DNA of 64,000 bases from Salisediminibacterium halotolerans (GCF_003814815.1 NZ_RKQQ01000001.1:62001-126000); one strand, 5' to 3'. Positions 35,554-44,289 are shown, counted from the stretch's first letter. The notes: generated by a model from the letters alone, not told the origin. Translations and numbers: made by a program.

Positions 35554-35567
35554 CGAACGTGCATTCG
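35554..35567. promoter_or_regulatory. LexA (DinR) box for uvrB-uvrA
   Basis: CGAAC-GTGC-ATTCG, against the Bacillus SOS consensus CGAAC-N4-GTTCG, differs at one base. Its position just upstream of the -10 explains SOS control of uvrBA. Confidence 0.85.
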
Positions 35568-35581
35568 GTCAAAATCATACG

Positions 35582-35605
35582 AAAAAACCGCCTAAGCAGG
35601 CGGTT
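35582..35605 (-). terminator. Terminator after minJ
   Basis: On the minus strand AACCGCCT pairs with AGGCGGTT around GCTT, followed by TTTT. It separates minJ from the uvrB control region. Confidence 0.88.
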
Positions 35606-35611
35606 AACCGT

Positions 35612-37219
35612 TTAAACATTCTTATCATAGTCTTCATCTGCATCCGTCGGCCGTTGGTAATCACGCTTGGGGCGCGTATCGCGAAATTCATCGTAAAAAG
35701 CAGATAAACCGGAAGCTTGTCCGTAAGCTTCGTCCGGCAGATCATCTTGCTGTTCCAAAAGCGGTTCCGGCTCTTCTTCTGCATCGGTTCTTTCCTCTTC
35801 TTCGGGGTTCTCTTCCTCTGCTGAGCTTTCCGAGAATCGCTCATGAACGTTATCTCCGCTGTCATCATTTACCGCCTGTGAGTCTGCCTCATTCTCCGGC
35901 GTTTCAGCCGTTATATCTTCGTCGAACCCCGCAGCTGTTTCTTCCGCGTGAAAAGCAGCCGAGTCTTCCTCAGAGCGTTCCCGGGCAATATCCGCCCGGT
36001 CGCTTTGGATAACTGCCGATGAACGGAGCGCCCGTGAGGATAAATTCCCGTATTCGTCGTCAGGTACAAAGAGGCAGCCGATTTGATAGTGATCCTTTTC
36101 GTATACTGACGCCTGCGCAATGCGCGGTTCACCGTTTCGATCCTTTATTTCCAATTTACAAAAGGCCGGGTTTTGCTGCAGGGCGTCGTAAAATTCTCGC
36201 TGGGAAAGAACTTCACGCCCGTTTACTTTTGTAATGATTTCTCCGATTAGAATTTCCAGTTTTTCCGCTGTTGTATCAGGAAGGACACCGAGCACTTTCA
36301 TTCCCTGCTCTAGGCGCGGGAACTGACTGATGCGTTTTTGGTCGCCGGCTTGATAGACAAAAAATATTCCTGCGCGGCCCAAAAGCATAAGAGCCGGAAC
36401 CGCCCAAATTAACGGTTCATACCAGTAAGCACCGGCAGCAGCACCCGCTGTTAAAAGAGCGAGCAGCGTTAAACGAAATCCGACTTTTCGGACGCCGTCG
36501 GCCGGCATATCACTGTGAATGCGCAGCTGCAAACCGAGCAGAAAAGGGACAGCGATAAACCCGAGTCCGCCTGTTACGGCTAATTCGGGAAGCAGCGGCC
36601 AATAAGCCGAGCCGGAAACTGCTCCGGCCGGAAAAAGAAAAACGACCGGCAATAACCAAATCCGGCGCGCCCGGTGCTCTCCGACCATTTTCCCCCGCGG
36701 GCTGCGCACAACCGTCGGCGACGTTTGCGCGGCGCCGTCTTTACGGATTAGCACCGCTTCGGCTAAAGCCATGACAGCCAAAAGAATCACAAAGTTGTAC
36801 ACATTCCATTCTGATATTTCGGCGAGACGCTGATTCACGAGCGGCCAATCCGTCCCGCCGGCAGGAAGCCAAGGGAGAATTAACAGCGTTAACGGACCGG
36901 CGACCGTAAAACTCATCCACCGTCCGTTGCGCGTAAGCAGCAACGGAAGCCAAACCGCGCCTAAGAGCATAAGCACTCCTGCGGGCAATTCAACTCCTAT
37001 CAGCAGAATAACCGCCGTGACAGCTGCAGCCGCTATGAAAGATACCGCAGCCGGAGAGATCAGCTGATCACCGATACTGTGCACTCTCGTATGAAAATCC
37101 CGGCGCTGCCGTTTAACAACAGCCGCCGCGGCCCACCATGAAACAATTAAAAAAATATATGTAAGAGGGTTCATCAACAGCCTGACGATCGCCCACAATA
37201 TTTCTGTACCGATTTCCAT
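35612..37219 (-). CDS. minJ: Cell division topological determinant MinJ
   Basis: MinJ links DivIVA at poles and septa to MinCD. The 535-residue protein has about eight membrane spans in residues 10-310, then a PDZ domain at about 320-400 (MKVLGVLPDTTAEKLEILIGEIITKVNGRE), followed by a low-complexity acidic tail of about 130 residues rich in Glu and Asp. The acidic tail is unusually long. Lies between ctpB and uvrB as in B. subtilis; the swrA gene found there in B. subtilis is absent. Confidence 0.85.
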   Translation of the reverse strand: MEIGTEILWAIVRLLMNPLTYIFLIVSWWAAAAVVKRQRRDFHTRVHSIGDQLISPAAVSFIAAAAVTAVILLIGVELPAGVLMLLGAVWLPLLLTRNGRWMSFTVAGPLTLLILPWLPAGGTDWPLVNQRLAEISEWNVYNFVILLAVMALAEAVLIRKDGAAQTSPTVVRSPRGKMVGEHRARRIWLLPVVFLFPAGAVSGSAYWPLLPELAVTGGLGFIAVPFLLGLQLRIHSDMPADGVRKVGFRLTLLALLTAGAAAGAYWYEPLIWAVPALMLLGRAGIFFVYQAGDQKRISQFPRLEQGMKVLGVLPDTTAEKLEILIGEIITKVNGREVLSQREFYDALQQNPAFCKLEIKDRNGEPRIAQASVYEKDHYQIGCLFVPDDEYGNLSSRALRSSAVIQSDRADIARERSEEDSAAFHAEETAAGFDEDITAETPENEADSQAVNDDSGDNVHERFSESSAEEENPEEEERTDAEEEPEPLLEQQDDLPDEAYGQASGLSAFYDEFRDTRPKRDYQRPTDADEDYDKNV

Positions 37220-37320
37220 TGAAACAATGCCTCCTCCACACGATAAATAACTGAGCTTCTCTCCCTTTCATTTTAAAGGATTCCATTAAAAAGAAAAGGA
37301 ATTTTTCGCAAATTCTTTCA

Positions 37321-37358
37321 AAAGAGAAAACCGCGGGCGATAATTTGCACCGCGGTTT
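37321..37358 (-). terminator. Terminator after ctpB
   Basis: On the minus strand AAACCGCGG pairs with CCGCGGTTT over a 13 nt loop, followed by TCTC and TTTT. It lies in the ctpB-minJ gap. Confidence 0.8.
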
Positions 37359-37372
37359 GATTATGAACATGA

Positions 37373-38851
37373 TTATTCGCCGTCTGTGAGAAGTTCGATC
37401 GCTTTTTCACGCTGGAGGTCTTCATCTGGATCTTGAATTAAATCAATCAGAAGCTCCTGCATACGATCAGCCGTGTCTTCATCAATTTGGCCGCTTGTTT
37501 CTAAACCTTCCTCTTCTTGCAGGGACCGGACTGCTTCTTCGGTAGACTCATCGAAATAGCCGTCTTCCCGTCCCGGATCATATCCCATCGCGCCGAGCAT
37601 AACTTGCGCTGTTTCAACGTCGTCATTGGACATATCGTATTCCAACGGCTCGTCATTTTCCAGCGGTGATAAATAAAAGTAGTCCGGCTGGGAAACTTCA
37701 TGAGTCGGCTCGACCCCGTTTTCGTCAATATCATTTCCGGCAGAGGTCAACCAGCGGAACATCGAGAGCTTCAATTCACTTCCATCTTCAAACGGCAGTG
37801 TCTGTTGGACTGTACCCTTGCCGAATGTCGTTTCGCCGACAACATCTTGATCGGCGGCTTCTTTTAATGCAGCTGCCAATATTTCTGATGCCGATGCACT
37901 GCCTTCATTAATCAAAGTGACAATCGGGTAGTCTTTATCTTCTTCGAGATTGGAAATTTCCCGGACAACTTCGCCGTTCGGATCTTCCATCTGCACAATC
38001 GGTTCACCGCCGGGTACAATCAAGTCGCCGATCTGCTCAACACTCTGCAAATAACCTCCCGGATTGCCGCGTACATCGAGGATCAAACCGTCGATACCTT
38101 CATCTTCTAACGCCATCAGTTCTTCCTCAAACTGTTCGGCGGTGTTTTCCGAAAATGAGCGGATTTCTAATTCACCGATCGTCTGTCCGTCTTTTTCAAC
38201 AACTTCTGAAGAAACGGTCTCGACAGGAATTTCGTCACGCTCGACGTCGATCTCCATTAAATCGCTGGAACCCGGGCGGTCAATCGTTAACGTCACCGTC
38301 GTTCCTTTCTCACCGCGAATTTCCATCACCGCTTCATTTAACGATAAATCTTCGATGTTTTCGCCGTCAATTTCGATCAGCTGATCATTCGGACGCAACC
38401 CGGCCTCTTCAGCCGGTGTATCCGGAATCGGCGCAACAATCGTCACTTGCCCGTCGGTCATATTCACTTCCGCGCCGATCCCTTCGAACGAGGAATCGAG
38501 CGACTCCATAAACTCTCCGGCCGTTTCTTCGTCCATGTAAACAGAATAAGGATCATCAAGCGTTTCCAGCATGCCGGAAATCGCTCCATCTACCAATTCC
38601 GTCTCGTCAACATCATCAATGTACTGTGATGAGACGATGTTAAACGTTTCTTCGATTTTTTCCAGCTCAGAAGCAAGGTCAGCGCCGTCTTCTTCTTCGC
38701 TAACTTCTTCATTCAATAGAGCTTCTTCGTTTACGCTTTCCTCTTGAGAGTCTTCCGTATCGGTTAAGTCCATCGCCGCATACATACCGCCAGCGCCCGC
38801 AGCTAATGAAAACACGACAGCCACGGGGAGGACTGCATTTTTTTTGTTCAT
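37373..38851 (-). CDS. ctpB: C-terminal processing peptidase, S41 family (CtpB-like)
   Basis: A secreted, membrane-anchored serine protease that in B. subtilis cuts SpoIVFA during sporulation. The 492-residue protein has an N-terminal signal anchor (about 5-27), an acidic linker, a PDZ domain (about 125-205), the S41 core with Ser in EGSASASEIL (S318-S322) and Lys345 in TFGKGTVQ, and a C-terminal peptidoglycan-binding domain (about 415-480). Strong Asp/Glu excess fits a salt-adapted exported protein. Downstream of ftsEX as in Bacillus. Confidence 0.93.
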   Translation of the reverse strand: MNKKNAVLPVAVVFSLAAGAGGMYAAMDLTDTEDSQEESVNEEALLNEEVSEEEDGADLASELEKIEETFNIVSSQYIDDVDETELVDGAISGMLETLDDPYSVYMDEETAGEFMESLDSSFEGIGAEVNMTDGQVTIVAPIPDTPAEEAGLRPNDQLIEIDGENIEDLSLNEAVMEIRGEKGTTVTLTIDRPGSSDLMEIDVERDEIPVETVSSEVVEKDGQTIGELEIRSFSENTAEQFEEELMALEDEGIDGLILDVRGNPGGYLQSVEQIGDLIVPGGEPIVQMEDPNGEVVREISNLEEDKDYPIVTLINEGSASASEILAAALKEAADQDVVGETTFGKGTVQQTLPFEDGSELKLSMFRWLTSAGNDIDENGVEPTHEVSQPDYFYLSPLENDEPLEYDMSNDDVETAQVMLGAMGYDPGREDGYFDESTEEAVRSLQEEEGLETSGQIDEDTADRMQELLIDLIQDPDEDLQREKAIELLTDGE

Positions 38852-38971
38852 TTCGACACCTCATTCGAATTATTTATCGCAACGCATTTTTTAATCATTC
38901 ATTACCGTTATGATATCAGACTGTCAGCTCGTTCGAAAATAATTCGCTGAATATTTACCCGCAAAATAAAG

Positions 38972-39008
38972 AAAACCCGCGCATGCTTAACAAAACATAC
39001 GCGGGTTT
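38972..39008 (-). terminator. Terminator after the M23 hydrolase gene
   Basis: A 13 bp stem with one G-U pair (38973-38985 with 38996-39008) over a 10 nt loop, with T-rich sequence on the minus-strand 3' side. It ends the ftsE-ftsX-M23 transcript before ctpB. Confidence 0.8.
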
Positions 39009-39028
39009 TTCAGCTTCGGTGTTTAAGA

Positions 39029-40462
39029 TTAATTCAGCCATTCAGCCGGAGGAACAGCTGACGAGCCGCCGGAATAACCGCCAGGGTGAACTTCAAAATG
39101 CAAGTGTACGCCGGTTGACGTTCCGGTTGTCCCCATCGTAGCAATCCGTTCTCCGCGCGAAACACGGTCTCCCGCCGAGACACTTGATGAAGCCAAATGA
39201 GCATACATCGTCGTCACGGCCTGGCCGTCAATGTTATGCGAAATCATCACTGTATTTCCGTATCCGCCCATGCGGCTGGAGGAAATAACCGTTCCGTCTT
39301 CAGCTGCATATATATCTGTGCCGCCGTCACGCCCGAAATCTTTTCCTGTATGCGGGCGCACATCGCCGTGAACCGGGTGCTTGCGATTCGGGTCAAAACC
39401 GGATGTGACACGGCCGTTTGCCGGACGCGCCAGCGTTCCGCCGCTGGAAGAGCTCTCAGCTTCGGCTGACGTGTTATTACTGCCCGAACTGTTGCTTGAG
39501 CCGCTGTTGTCGCTTCCGGAAGATGTCGATGATTCCTGTTCTTCCGCCTCAGCTTCTTCTTGAGCGCGGCGTTCCTCTTCTTCCTGCTGCTGACGCTCAC
39601 GTTCTTCTCGGCGCTGACGCTCAAGCTCTTTTTGCCGTTGGCGCTCTTTTTCTTCTTCAATCCGCTCTTTTTCCTCTTCCCAAGCTTGCAGTTCCTGCTC
39701 TGCGGCTGCTTCCTGCTGTTCAAGGAATTCTTGTTCATCCTCAAGCGACATTAAATCATTTTCAAGATCATAACCCTCTTCTTCCAGCTCTTCGAGGAAA
39801 GCGTCTTTTTCTTCCATCTGAGCATCTAAATCAGCTTCCAGACTTTCAAGTTCCGCTACTTGTTCTTCTAAAGCGGCAAGTTCTTCTTCAAGCGCCGCTT
39901 TTGCTTCTTCTAAACTTTTCATATCTGCAATGTGCTCTTCTAAAATATCGCGATCTTGCTCATGCACTGTGTTCAGCGTTGAGATCCGCTCGATTAGGTC
40001 ACCGAAATTTTGCGCTCCGAGCACGACTTCAAGATAGCTGACATCACCGCCGTTTTGGTGCATCGAACGGACTCGGTCTTTTAAAATATCGTCACGCTCA
40101 GCAATGCGTTCTTCTAGTTCTTCAATGTCAGCGTGCAAGTCACTGATTCGCGACTCCGTTGCAGCTTTTTCCTCTTCTTTATCATCAATTTCCATCTGCG
40201 TCTCCGCCATTTGCTCATCCAATTCGGCGAGTTCCGCTTCCACTTCATCCATTTCTTCTTCAATTTCTTCTAACTCTTCTTCCGTTAAATCCGACTCTTC
40301 CGCTGCTTCATCCTGTTCTGCGCGGAATTCTTCGATCTGTTCTTCCAGGTCTTCCCCTTTGTCTTCATTAAATTCTGCCGAAACAGATGAATATGTATTT
40401 ACAGCTGCGTCCGTTAACAAAAATAACGGGATTGTCAGTAAACCGATCATCGTCTTTTTCAC
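39029..40462 (-). CDS. FtsEX-associated peptidoglycan hydrolase (coiled coil plus LytM/M23 domain)
   Basis: A 477-residue exported protein: N-terminal signal peptide (VKKTMIGLLTIPLFLLT), a very acidic coiled coil about residues 30-300, a Ser/Asn-rich linker, and a C-terminal M23 domain with Zn ligands in HTGKDF and HLHFEVH. I place the start at GTG 40460-40462 with AAAGGAG eight bases before; TTG at 40492 is less likely. It follows ftsX, as EnvC/PcsB/CwlO-type hydrolases do functionally, so FtsEX-driven activation at the septum or sidewall is likely (inference). Catalytic activity of the M23 domain appears intact. Confidence 0.88.
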   Translation of the reverse strand: MKKTMIGLLTIPLFLLTDAAVNTYSSVSAEFNEDKGEDLEEQIEEFRAEQDEAAEESDLTEEELEEIEEEMDEVEAELAELDEQMAETQMEIDDKEEEKAATESRISDLHADIEELEERIAERDDILKDRVRSMHQNGGDVSYLEVVLGAQNFGDLIERISTLNTVHEQDRDILEEHIADMKSLEEAKAALEEELAALEEQVAELESLEADLDAQMEEKDAFLEELEEEGYDLENDLMSLEDEQEFLEQQEAAAEQELQAWEEEKERIEEEKERQRQKELERQRREERERQQQEEEERRAQEEAEAEEQESSTSSGSDNSGSSNSSGSNNTSAEAESSSSGGTLARPANGRVTSGFDPNRKHPVHGDVRPHTGKDFGRDGGTDIYAAEDGTVISSSRMGGYGNTVMISHNIDGQAVTTMYAHLASSSVSAGDRVSRGERIATMGTTGTSTGVHLHFEVHPGGYSGGSSAVPPAEWLN

Positions 40463-40607
40463 TGCGCTTGCTCCTTTCCTTACGTTTTGCAATATGTAAG
40501 CCTATTTCCCGGGAAATAGGCGTCGTTCTTTGAAACGAACAATGATCGGTCAGCCAAACTGTTCGGTTCCGGCTGACTGGCGATCATTATTCCGTTAATA
40601 AATCCGG

Positions 40608-41501
40608 CTATACTTTCAAGAATTTCCTAACACTCATTAAGCTTCCCCATACACCGACGACTGCACCTGTAACAACCAGCAGGACAGAAATTTGCAAAAG
40701 CATCGGGTAAGGCGGCAAGAATTCAAAGAAATCCAAACCGGTCCGTTCGCCGATCGCATGATAAAGCTGGTCATAGCCATAGGTCAGGGCAGCGATCGGC
40801 AGAATCGACCCGAGGATTCCGAGCAGCAGTCCCTCAATAAAGAACGGCCAGCGAATAAAACTGTTTGTCGCACCGACAAGTTTCATAATGCCGATTTCGG
40901 TTTTTCGGGCAATGATTGTCAATTTAATTGTATTCGCAATCAAGAATATCGCTGTGAACAGCAGCCCGGCGATCAAGACAATTCCGGCAATCCGGATGAA
41001 ATCAGTCGCGGAGAACAGCTGTTCAAAAATATCTTGGCCGTATTCAAGGTTTTCAACATGATCCATGCCTTCAATGTCGGCAGCCAAACGATCCGTTTGC
41101 TCAGGATTTTCGGCATTCACGACAAACACGTCGTTTAACGGGTTCTCCTCGCGGAGCGACTCGAAATAATCCCCTTCATCACCCAAACTGTCAATAAAGT
41201 CTTCCAAACCTTCGTCGCGGGGGATATAATCAATCGTGTCGACGCCCGAGAGCGTGTCGATATTTTCTTCCAAGTTATCCTGTTCCGATGTTTCCGCATC
41301 GCGGTCGATAAAAACGCGAATTTCGACATCTTCTTCCAGCGAGTCGGCAAAATGATTTATGTTCATGATCACGGCAAGAAAAGCGCCGACGACAAGCAGC
41401 ATCACCGTCACGGCGCTAATTGAAGCAAACGTCATCCAGCCGTTGCGTACGAGATTTTTGCTGCCCTCTTTAAAGTGGCGGCCGTATGTCCTAACTTTCA
41501 T
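40608..41501 (-). CDS. ftsX: Cell division protein FtsX
   Basis: FtsX is the membrane subunit of the FtsEX complex, which transmits ATP hydrolysis to an extracellular peptidoglycan hydrolase. The 297-residue protein has four membrane spans: one near residues 25-47, and three in the C-terminal third, with a large extracellular loop of about 120 residues rich in Asp and Glu. ATG 41499-41501 (MKVRTYGRHFKEG) has GGGGG upstream; it overlaps ftsE by 11 bp. Confidence 0.95.
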   Translation of the reverse strand: MKVRTYGRHFKEGSKNLVRNGWMTFASISAVTVMLLVVGAFLAVIMNINHFADSLEEDVEIRVFIDRDAETSEQDNLEENIDTLSGVDTIDYIPRDEGLEDFIDSLGDEGDYFESLREENPLNDVFVVNAENPEQTDRLAADIEGMDHVENLEYGQDIFEQLFSATDFIRIAGIVLIAGLLFTAIFLIANTIKLTIIARKTEIGIMKLVGATNSFIRWPFFIEGLLLGILGSILPIAALTYGYDQLYHAIGERTGLDFFEFLPPYPMLLQISVLLVVTGAVVGVWGSLMSVRKFLKV

Positions 41502-42177
41502 TGTTGTACGTCCCCCTAACTTCATCCCGCGCAATGCGGCCTCCTTCAATAGCAATTACCCGTTTGCGCATACTGTTGACGATTTCGCGGTTGTGTGTCG
41601 CCATCAACACGGTTGTACCGCGGTCATTGATCTCTTCTAAAATATGCATGATTTCCCAAGACGTATCCGGGTCAAGGTTTCCTGTCGGTTCATCAGCGAT
41701 CAATACCGACGGATTGTTGACAATCGCACGGGCAATCGCAACGCGCTGCTGTTCACCGCCGGAAAGTTCGTGCGGATAAAAACGCGCTTTATTTTTTAAC
41801 CGGACAATATCTAACACTTGCATCACGCGACGTTTAATTTCATCTTTTTTCTCTTCAATAACTTCCAGAGCAAAAGCGATGTTTTCAAACACGGTTAAAC
41901 CGGGTAACAGTTTAAAGTCTTGGAATACAACACCCATATTCCGGCGCAAATAAGGAATATGCCGCTCCTTATAATCAGCAAGTTTTTTGTCATCGATGAA
42001 GATTTCTCCGCGCGTCGGCTTTTCTTCTCGGTAGAGCATTTTAATAAAACTCGATTTGCCGGCGCCGCTGGACCCGACAATATACACGAATTCTCCGCTG
42101 TCGATATGGATGGTCATCCCGTTAATCGCCATGACACCGTTTGGATAAGTTTTCCAAACATCCTGCATTTGAATCAA
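41491..42177 (-). CDS. ftsE: Cell division ATP-binding protein FtsE
   Basis: The ABC ATPase of FtsEX. The frame is open to GTG 42186, but TTG 42175-42177 has AGGAAG eight bases before and gives 228 residues, the usual length, aligned with family starts of the form MIEMKEVYKAYPNG. Walker A GSSGAGKSSFI, signature LSGGEQQRVAIARA, Walker B VLIADEPTGNLDP, and ATHNREIV are intact. Overlaps ftsX by 11 bp. Confidence 0.95.
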   Translation of the reverse strand: MIQMQDVWKTYPNGVMAINGMTIHIDSGEFVYIVGSSGAGKSSFIKMLYREEKPTRGEIFIDDKKLADYKERHIPYLRRNMGVVFQDFKLLPGLTVFENIAFALEVIEEKKDEIKRRVMQVLDIVRLKNKARFYPHELSGGEQQRVAIARAIVNNPSVLIADEPTGNLDPDTSWEIMHILEEINDRGTTVLMATHNREIVNSMRKRVIAIEGGRIARDEVRGTYNNES

Positions 42178-42262
42178 ACTGATCACTTCCTATGTATATT
42201 TAGTCGTGTGTATAATTGATTATTCTTGATAATAAGCCGCAATTCTTGACAATACCTATCAC

Positions 42263-42268
42263 ATTATA
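42263..42268 (-). promoter_or_regulatory. Extended -10 promoter of ftsEX
   Basis: TATAAT preceded by TGA on the minus strand, about 86 bp before ftsE. The -35 is weak (CTGTTC at 17 bp). Confidence 0.5.
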
Positions 42269-42332
42269 TCATCAATTTTCGACAAGAACAGTTAAAGTTT
42301 TTTACAATTAGATTTCAATCTGACTACAAAAA

Positions 42333-42371
42333 TAAAAAAGCCCTTTCCATAACGCTGTCATGGAAAGAGCT
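42333..42371 (-). terminator. Terminator after cccB
   Basis: A 12 bp stem with one G-U pair (42339-42350 with 42360-42371) over a 9 nt loop and a TTTTTT-A-TTTT tail on the minus strand. Confidence 0.88.
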
Positions 42372-42409
42372 GGAAGTTGCTATTATTCCGCTATTGTAAC
42401 TCCGGACAA

Positions 42410-42769
42410 TTACTGATCCGCAACCCACGCGGCAACGTCTTCCGCGTCATCACCTTCGACAATATCTGCCTGCATGCTTCCTGGGCCTTCTTGGATAGCC
42501 GTTAAGACCTCGTCATGCGAAAGCCCCTCAAGCCCGGGACCTGAACCGCCTTCTAAATCTCCGCCGTGACAAGAGGCACAATTGCCGTTATACATTTCTT
42601 CCCCGTTCGCTAGATCATACTCACCGCTGTCAGCAGCATTTTCATTTGCATTATTCTCTTCCGCGGCATTATTATTCTCTGCAGGATCTGCGTCATTGTT
42701 TTCTTCAGCATTTCCGCATGCACCGAGAATAATGACGGCGCTCGCCAGCATGGCTGTCAATTTCTTCAT
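42410..42769 (-). CDS. cccB: Lipoprotein cytochrome c-551 (CccB)
   Basis: A membrane-anchored class I c-type cytochrome that carries electrons outside the membrane. 119 residues: lipobox LGAC with Cys18, an Asn/Glu/Ala-rich acidic linker, then the haem motif CASCH (64-68) and a Met ligand probably in PGSMQAD. I place the start at ATG 42767-42769; other ATGs upstream have poor ribosome spacing. B. subtilis CccB is likewise next to ftsE. The linker is more acidic than usual. Confidence 0.92.
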   Translation of the reverse strand: MKKLTAMLASAVIILGACGNAEENNDADPAENNNAAEENNANENAADSGEYDLANGEEMYNGNCASCHGGDLEGGSGPGLEGLSHDEVLTAIQEGPGSMQADIVEGDDAEDVAAWVADQ

Positions 42770-42819
42770 CTCTTTCATCCCCCTCGTTTTAATCTTCACA
42801 CATTTCAATTATAACCGAA

Positions 42820-43716
42820 TTACACTTTTTTGAAACCCTCACCGAGCACTTCGGAGGTGTCATTTACAATCATAAACGCCCCGGAATCAATTTCTTGCAC
42901 GACACGCTTTAATTTTGTCACTTCATTTCGGCCGACCACACACATTAACACCGGTCTTTCATCATCTGTGTACCCGCCGAAGGCGTTCAGTTTGGTTACA
43001 CCCCGATCAACTTTCGTTAAAAGCGCGTTTTTCACCGCTTCTTCCTTTTCCGAAATAATCAGCACTTGCTTCGAATAGCCAAAACCGATCTGGACGATAT
43101 CGATCGTTTTCCCCGTCGTGAACAAGGCGATCAGTGCATACAACGCAAATTCAAAACCGAACACTGCGGCACTTGTCGCGACAATCAGCCCGTCCATAAC
43201 AAAAACGGATACCCCGAGTGAAATACCGGTATATTTATTGAAAATTTGCGCCGCAAGGTCGGTGCCGCCGGTCGATGCGTGCGTCCGAAAAACCGTTCCT
43301 AAACCGAGCCCGACCCCGATACCGCCAAAAATGGCCGCCAAAAGCGGATCGGTTGTCGCCGGCTCCAATTCGCGGGTTAAGTAAACGACATACGGCAAGA
43401 AGAGTGTTCCGGCCAGCGTCTTCATCCCGTACATGACGCTCCCAAGCAAACTCCCTCCGAGCAGCAGGATCCCCGCTATAAACAAAGGAATATTTAACGC
43501 CCATTGCGCATAGGCCGGTTCGATGCCGAAGACGTTATATGTAATGGTCGAAATCCCGGAAACTCCGCCTGAAGCAATTTGGTTAGGCAACAAAAACAAA
43601 TTGAATGATACCGCAACGAGCGCGGACCCAAGCAGTACAAACATAAACTCGGCAACCGTCTGCTGAGCCGGCGAGAGCAGCGGTTGATGCCGATTGCGAT
43701 TTAATTCTTTCATCAT
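42820..43716 (-). CDS. YitT-family membrane protein (DUF161/DUF2179)
   Basis: A 298-residue protein with five to six membrane spans (about residues 20-200), carrying LLPNQIASGGVSGIST and RTHASTGGTDLAAQI, followed by a cytosolic DUF2179 domain of about 90 residues (QVLIISEKEEAVKNALL, GRNEVTKLKRVV). Members include YvjA and YitT; function is not established. The start at ATG 43714-43716 is preceded by GCGGTGA; a GTG four codons earlier is also open. Confidence 0.85.
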   Translation of the reverse strand: MMKELNRNRHQPLLSPAQQTVAEFMFVLLGSALVAVSFNLFLLPNQIASGGVSGISTITYNVFGIEPAYAQWALNIPLFIAGILLLGGSLLGSVMYGMKTLAGTLFLPYVVYLTRELEPATTDPLLAAIFGGIGVGLGLGTVFRTHASTGGTDLAAQIFNKYTGISLGVSVFVMDGLIVATSAAVFGFEFALYALIALFTTGKTIDIVQIGFGYSKQVLIISEKEEAVKNALLTKVDRGVTKLNAFGGYTDDERPVLMCVVGRNEVTKLKRVVQEIDSGAFMIVNDTSEVLGEGFKKV

Positions 43717-43804
43717 AAAAGTCTTCACCGCTTTCGCATTAAAATCCTTCAGTAGTATATCACCGGCTGCAAAGCCTGTAAACGCGAACCCGCTAACGCT
43801 TTAG

Positions 43805-43838
43805 AATAAAAAAGCACCGCTTTTTTTTAAGCGGTGCT
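43805..43838 (-). terminator. prfB terminator hairpin, copy retaining the U-run
   Basis: AGCACCGCTT pairs with AAGCGGTGCT (43813-43838) around a loop of six T. Read on the minus strand it is followed by TTTTTATTC, so this copy is a complete terminator. A second copy of the stem lies across the inserted element at 44262-44284. Confidence 0.85.
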
Positions 43839-43839
43839 C

Positions 43840-44260
43840 AGAGTGTTGACAAAGTCATGACATCATTAGTTGTCATGTTAAAAGGAACGGATGACGACGC
43901 ATCGTCCGGCTTCTTTCACCTGAAGGTATCACTGCGACATCGGCTCAAAAAGACTTCGCCGTGTCTTACTAGTCCGCGGGCGAGCGCCGAGCCGCTTCGG
44001 GCTGATGCCCTGCAGGGTCTCGTCTGTCTCGCTATCCCGCAGGAGAAAGCCGGGATGCTGGGTCATCCTATTTTTTGAAGTGAGTGTATTTATAAAAAAA
44101 GAAGCCATGCATCCACTCCTCCGACGCCTCCGGGAAAGCAAGCGACGAAGATCCGGATTCGGCGGCCCGAGGCCGCCGAATACTAGCTGAGTCCTTGCCC
44201 GGGGCAAGCGGAGGGTAGTGGATTCATGGCTGACATCAAAATATAGTTTGTCTACAGTCT
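43840..44260. mobile_element. Non-autonomous terminator-associated element, copy B (421 bp)
   Basis: Copy B matches the element at 9429-9793 in reverse orientation on the map. Ends read inward are AGAGTGTTGACAAAGT and AGACTGTAGACAAACT (13 of 16 match). It has a 57 bp internal segment missing from copy A (about 43922-43979), which itself holds two small hairpins (AAGAC/GTCTT and ACCT/AGGT). The rest is over 90% identical by eye. The conserved stem ATTCGGCGGCC/GGCCGCCGAAT, the palindrome-like CTTGCCCCGGGCAAG and the fold bounded by GGATGAC/GTCATCC are kept. A 73-residue open frame (43857-44078, plus) shares its reading with copy A, but I do not call it a gene. Confidence 0.8.
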
Positions 44261-44261
44261 G

Positions 44262-44284
44262 AGCACCGCTTCTTAAGCGGTGCT
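44262..44284 (-). terminator. prfB terminator hairpin, copy without U-run
   Basis: Arms identical to 43813-43838 (10 bp each) but with the 3 nt loop CTT on the plus strand. On the minus strand the stem is followed by C and the element end instead of a U-run. It begins 6 bp beyond the prfB stop. Confidence 0.8.
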
Positions 44285-44289
44285 TCTTG

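Noticed and set aside
43740-43812. A separate gene between the YitT-family gene and the element
   Set aside because: Only short frames without ribosome sites; the sequence is A/T-rich intergenic DNA ending in the terminator.
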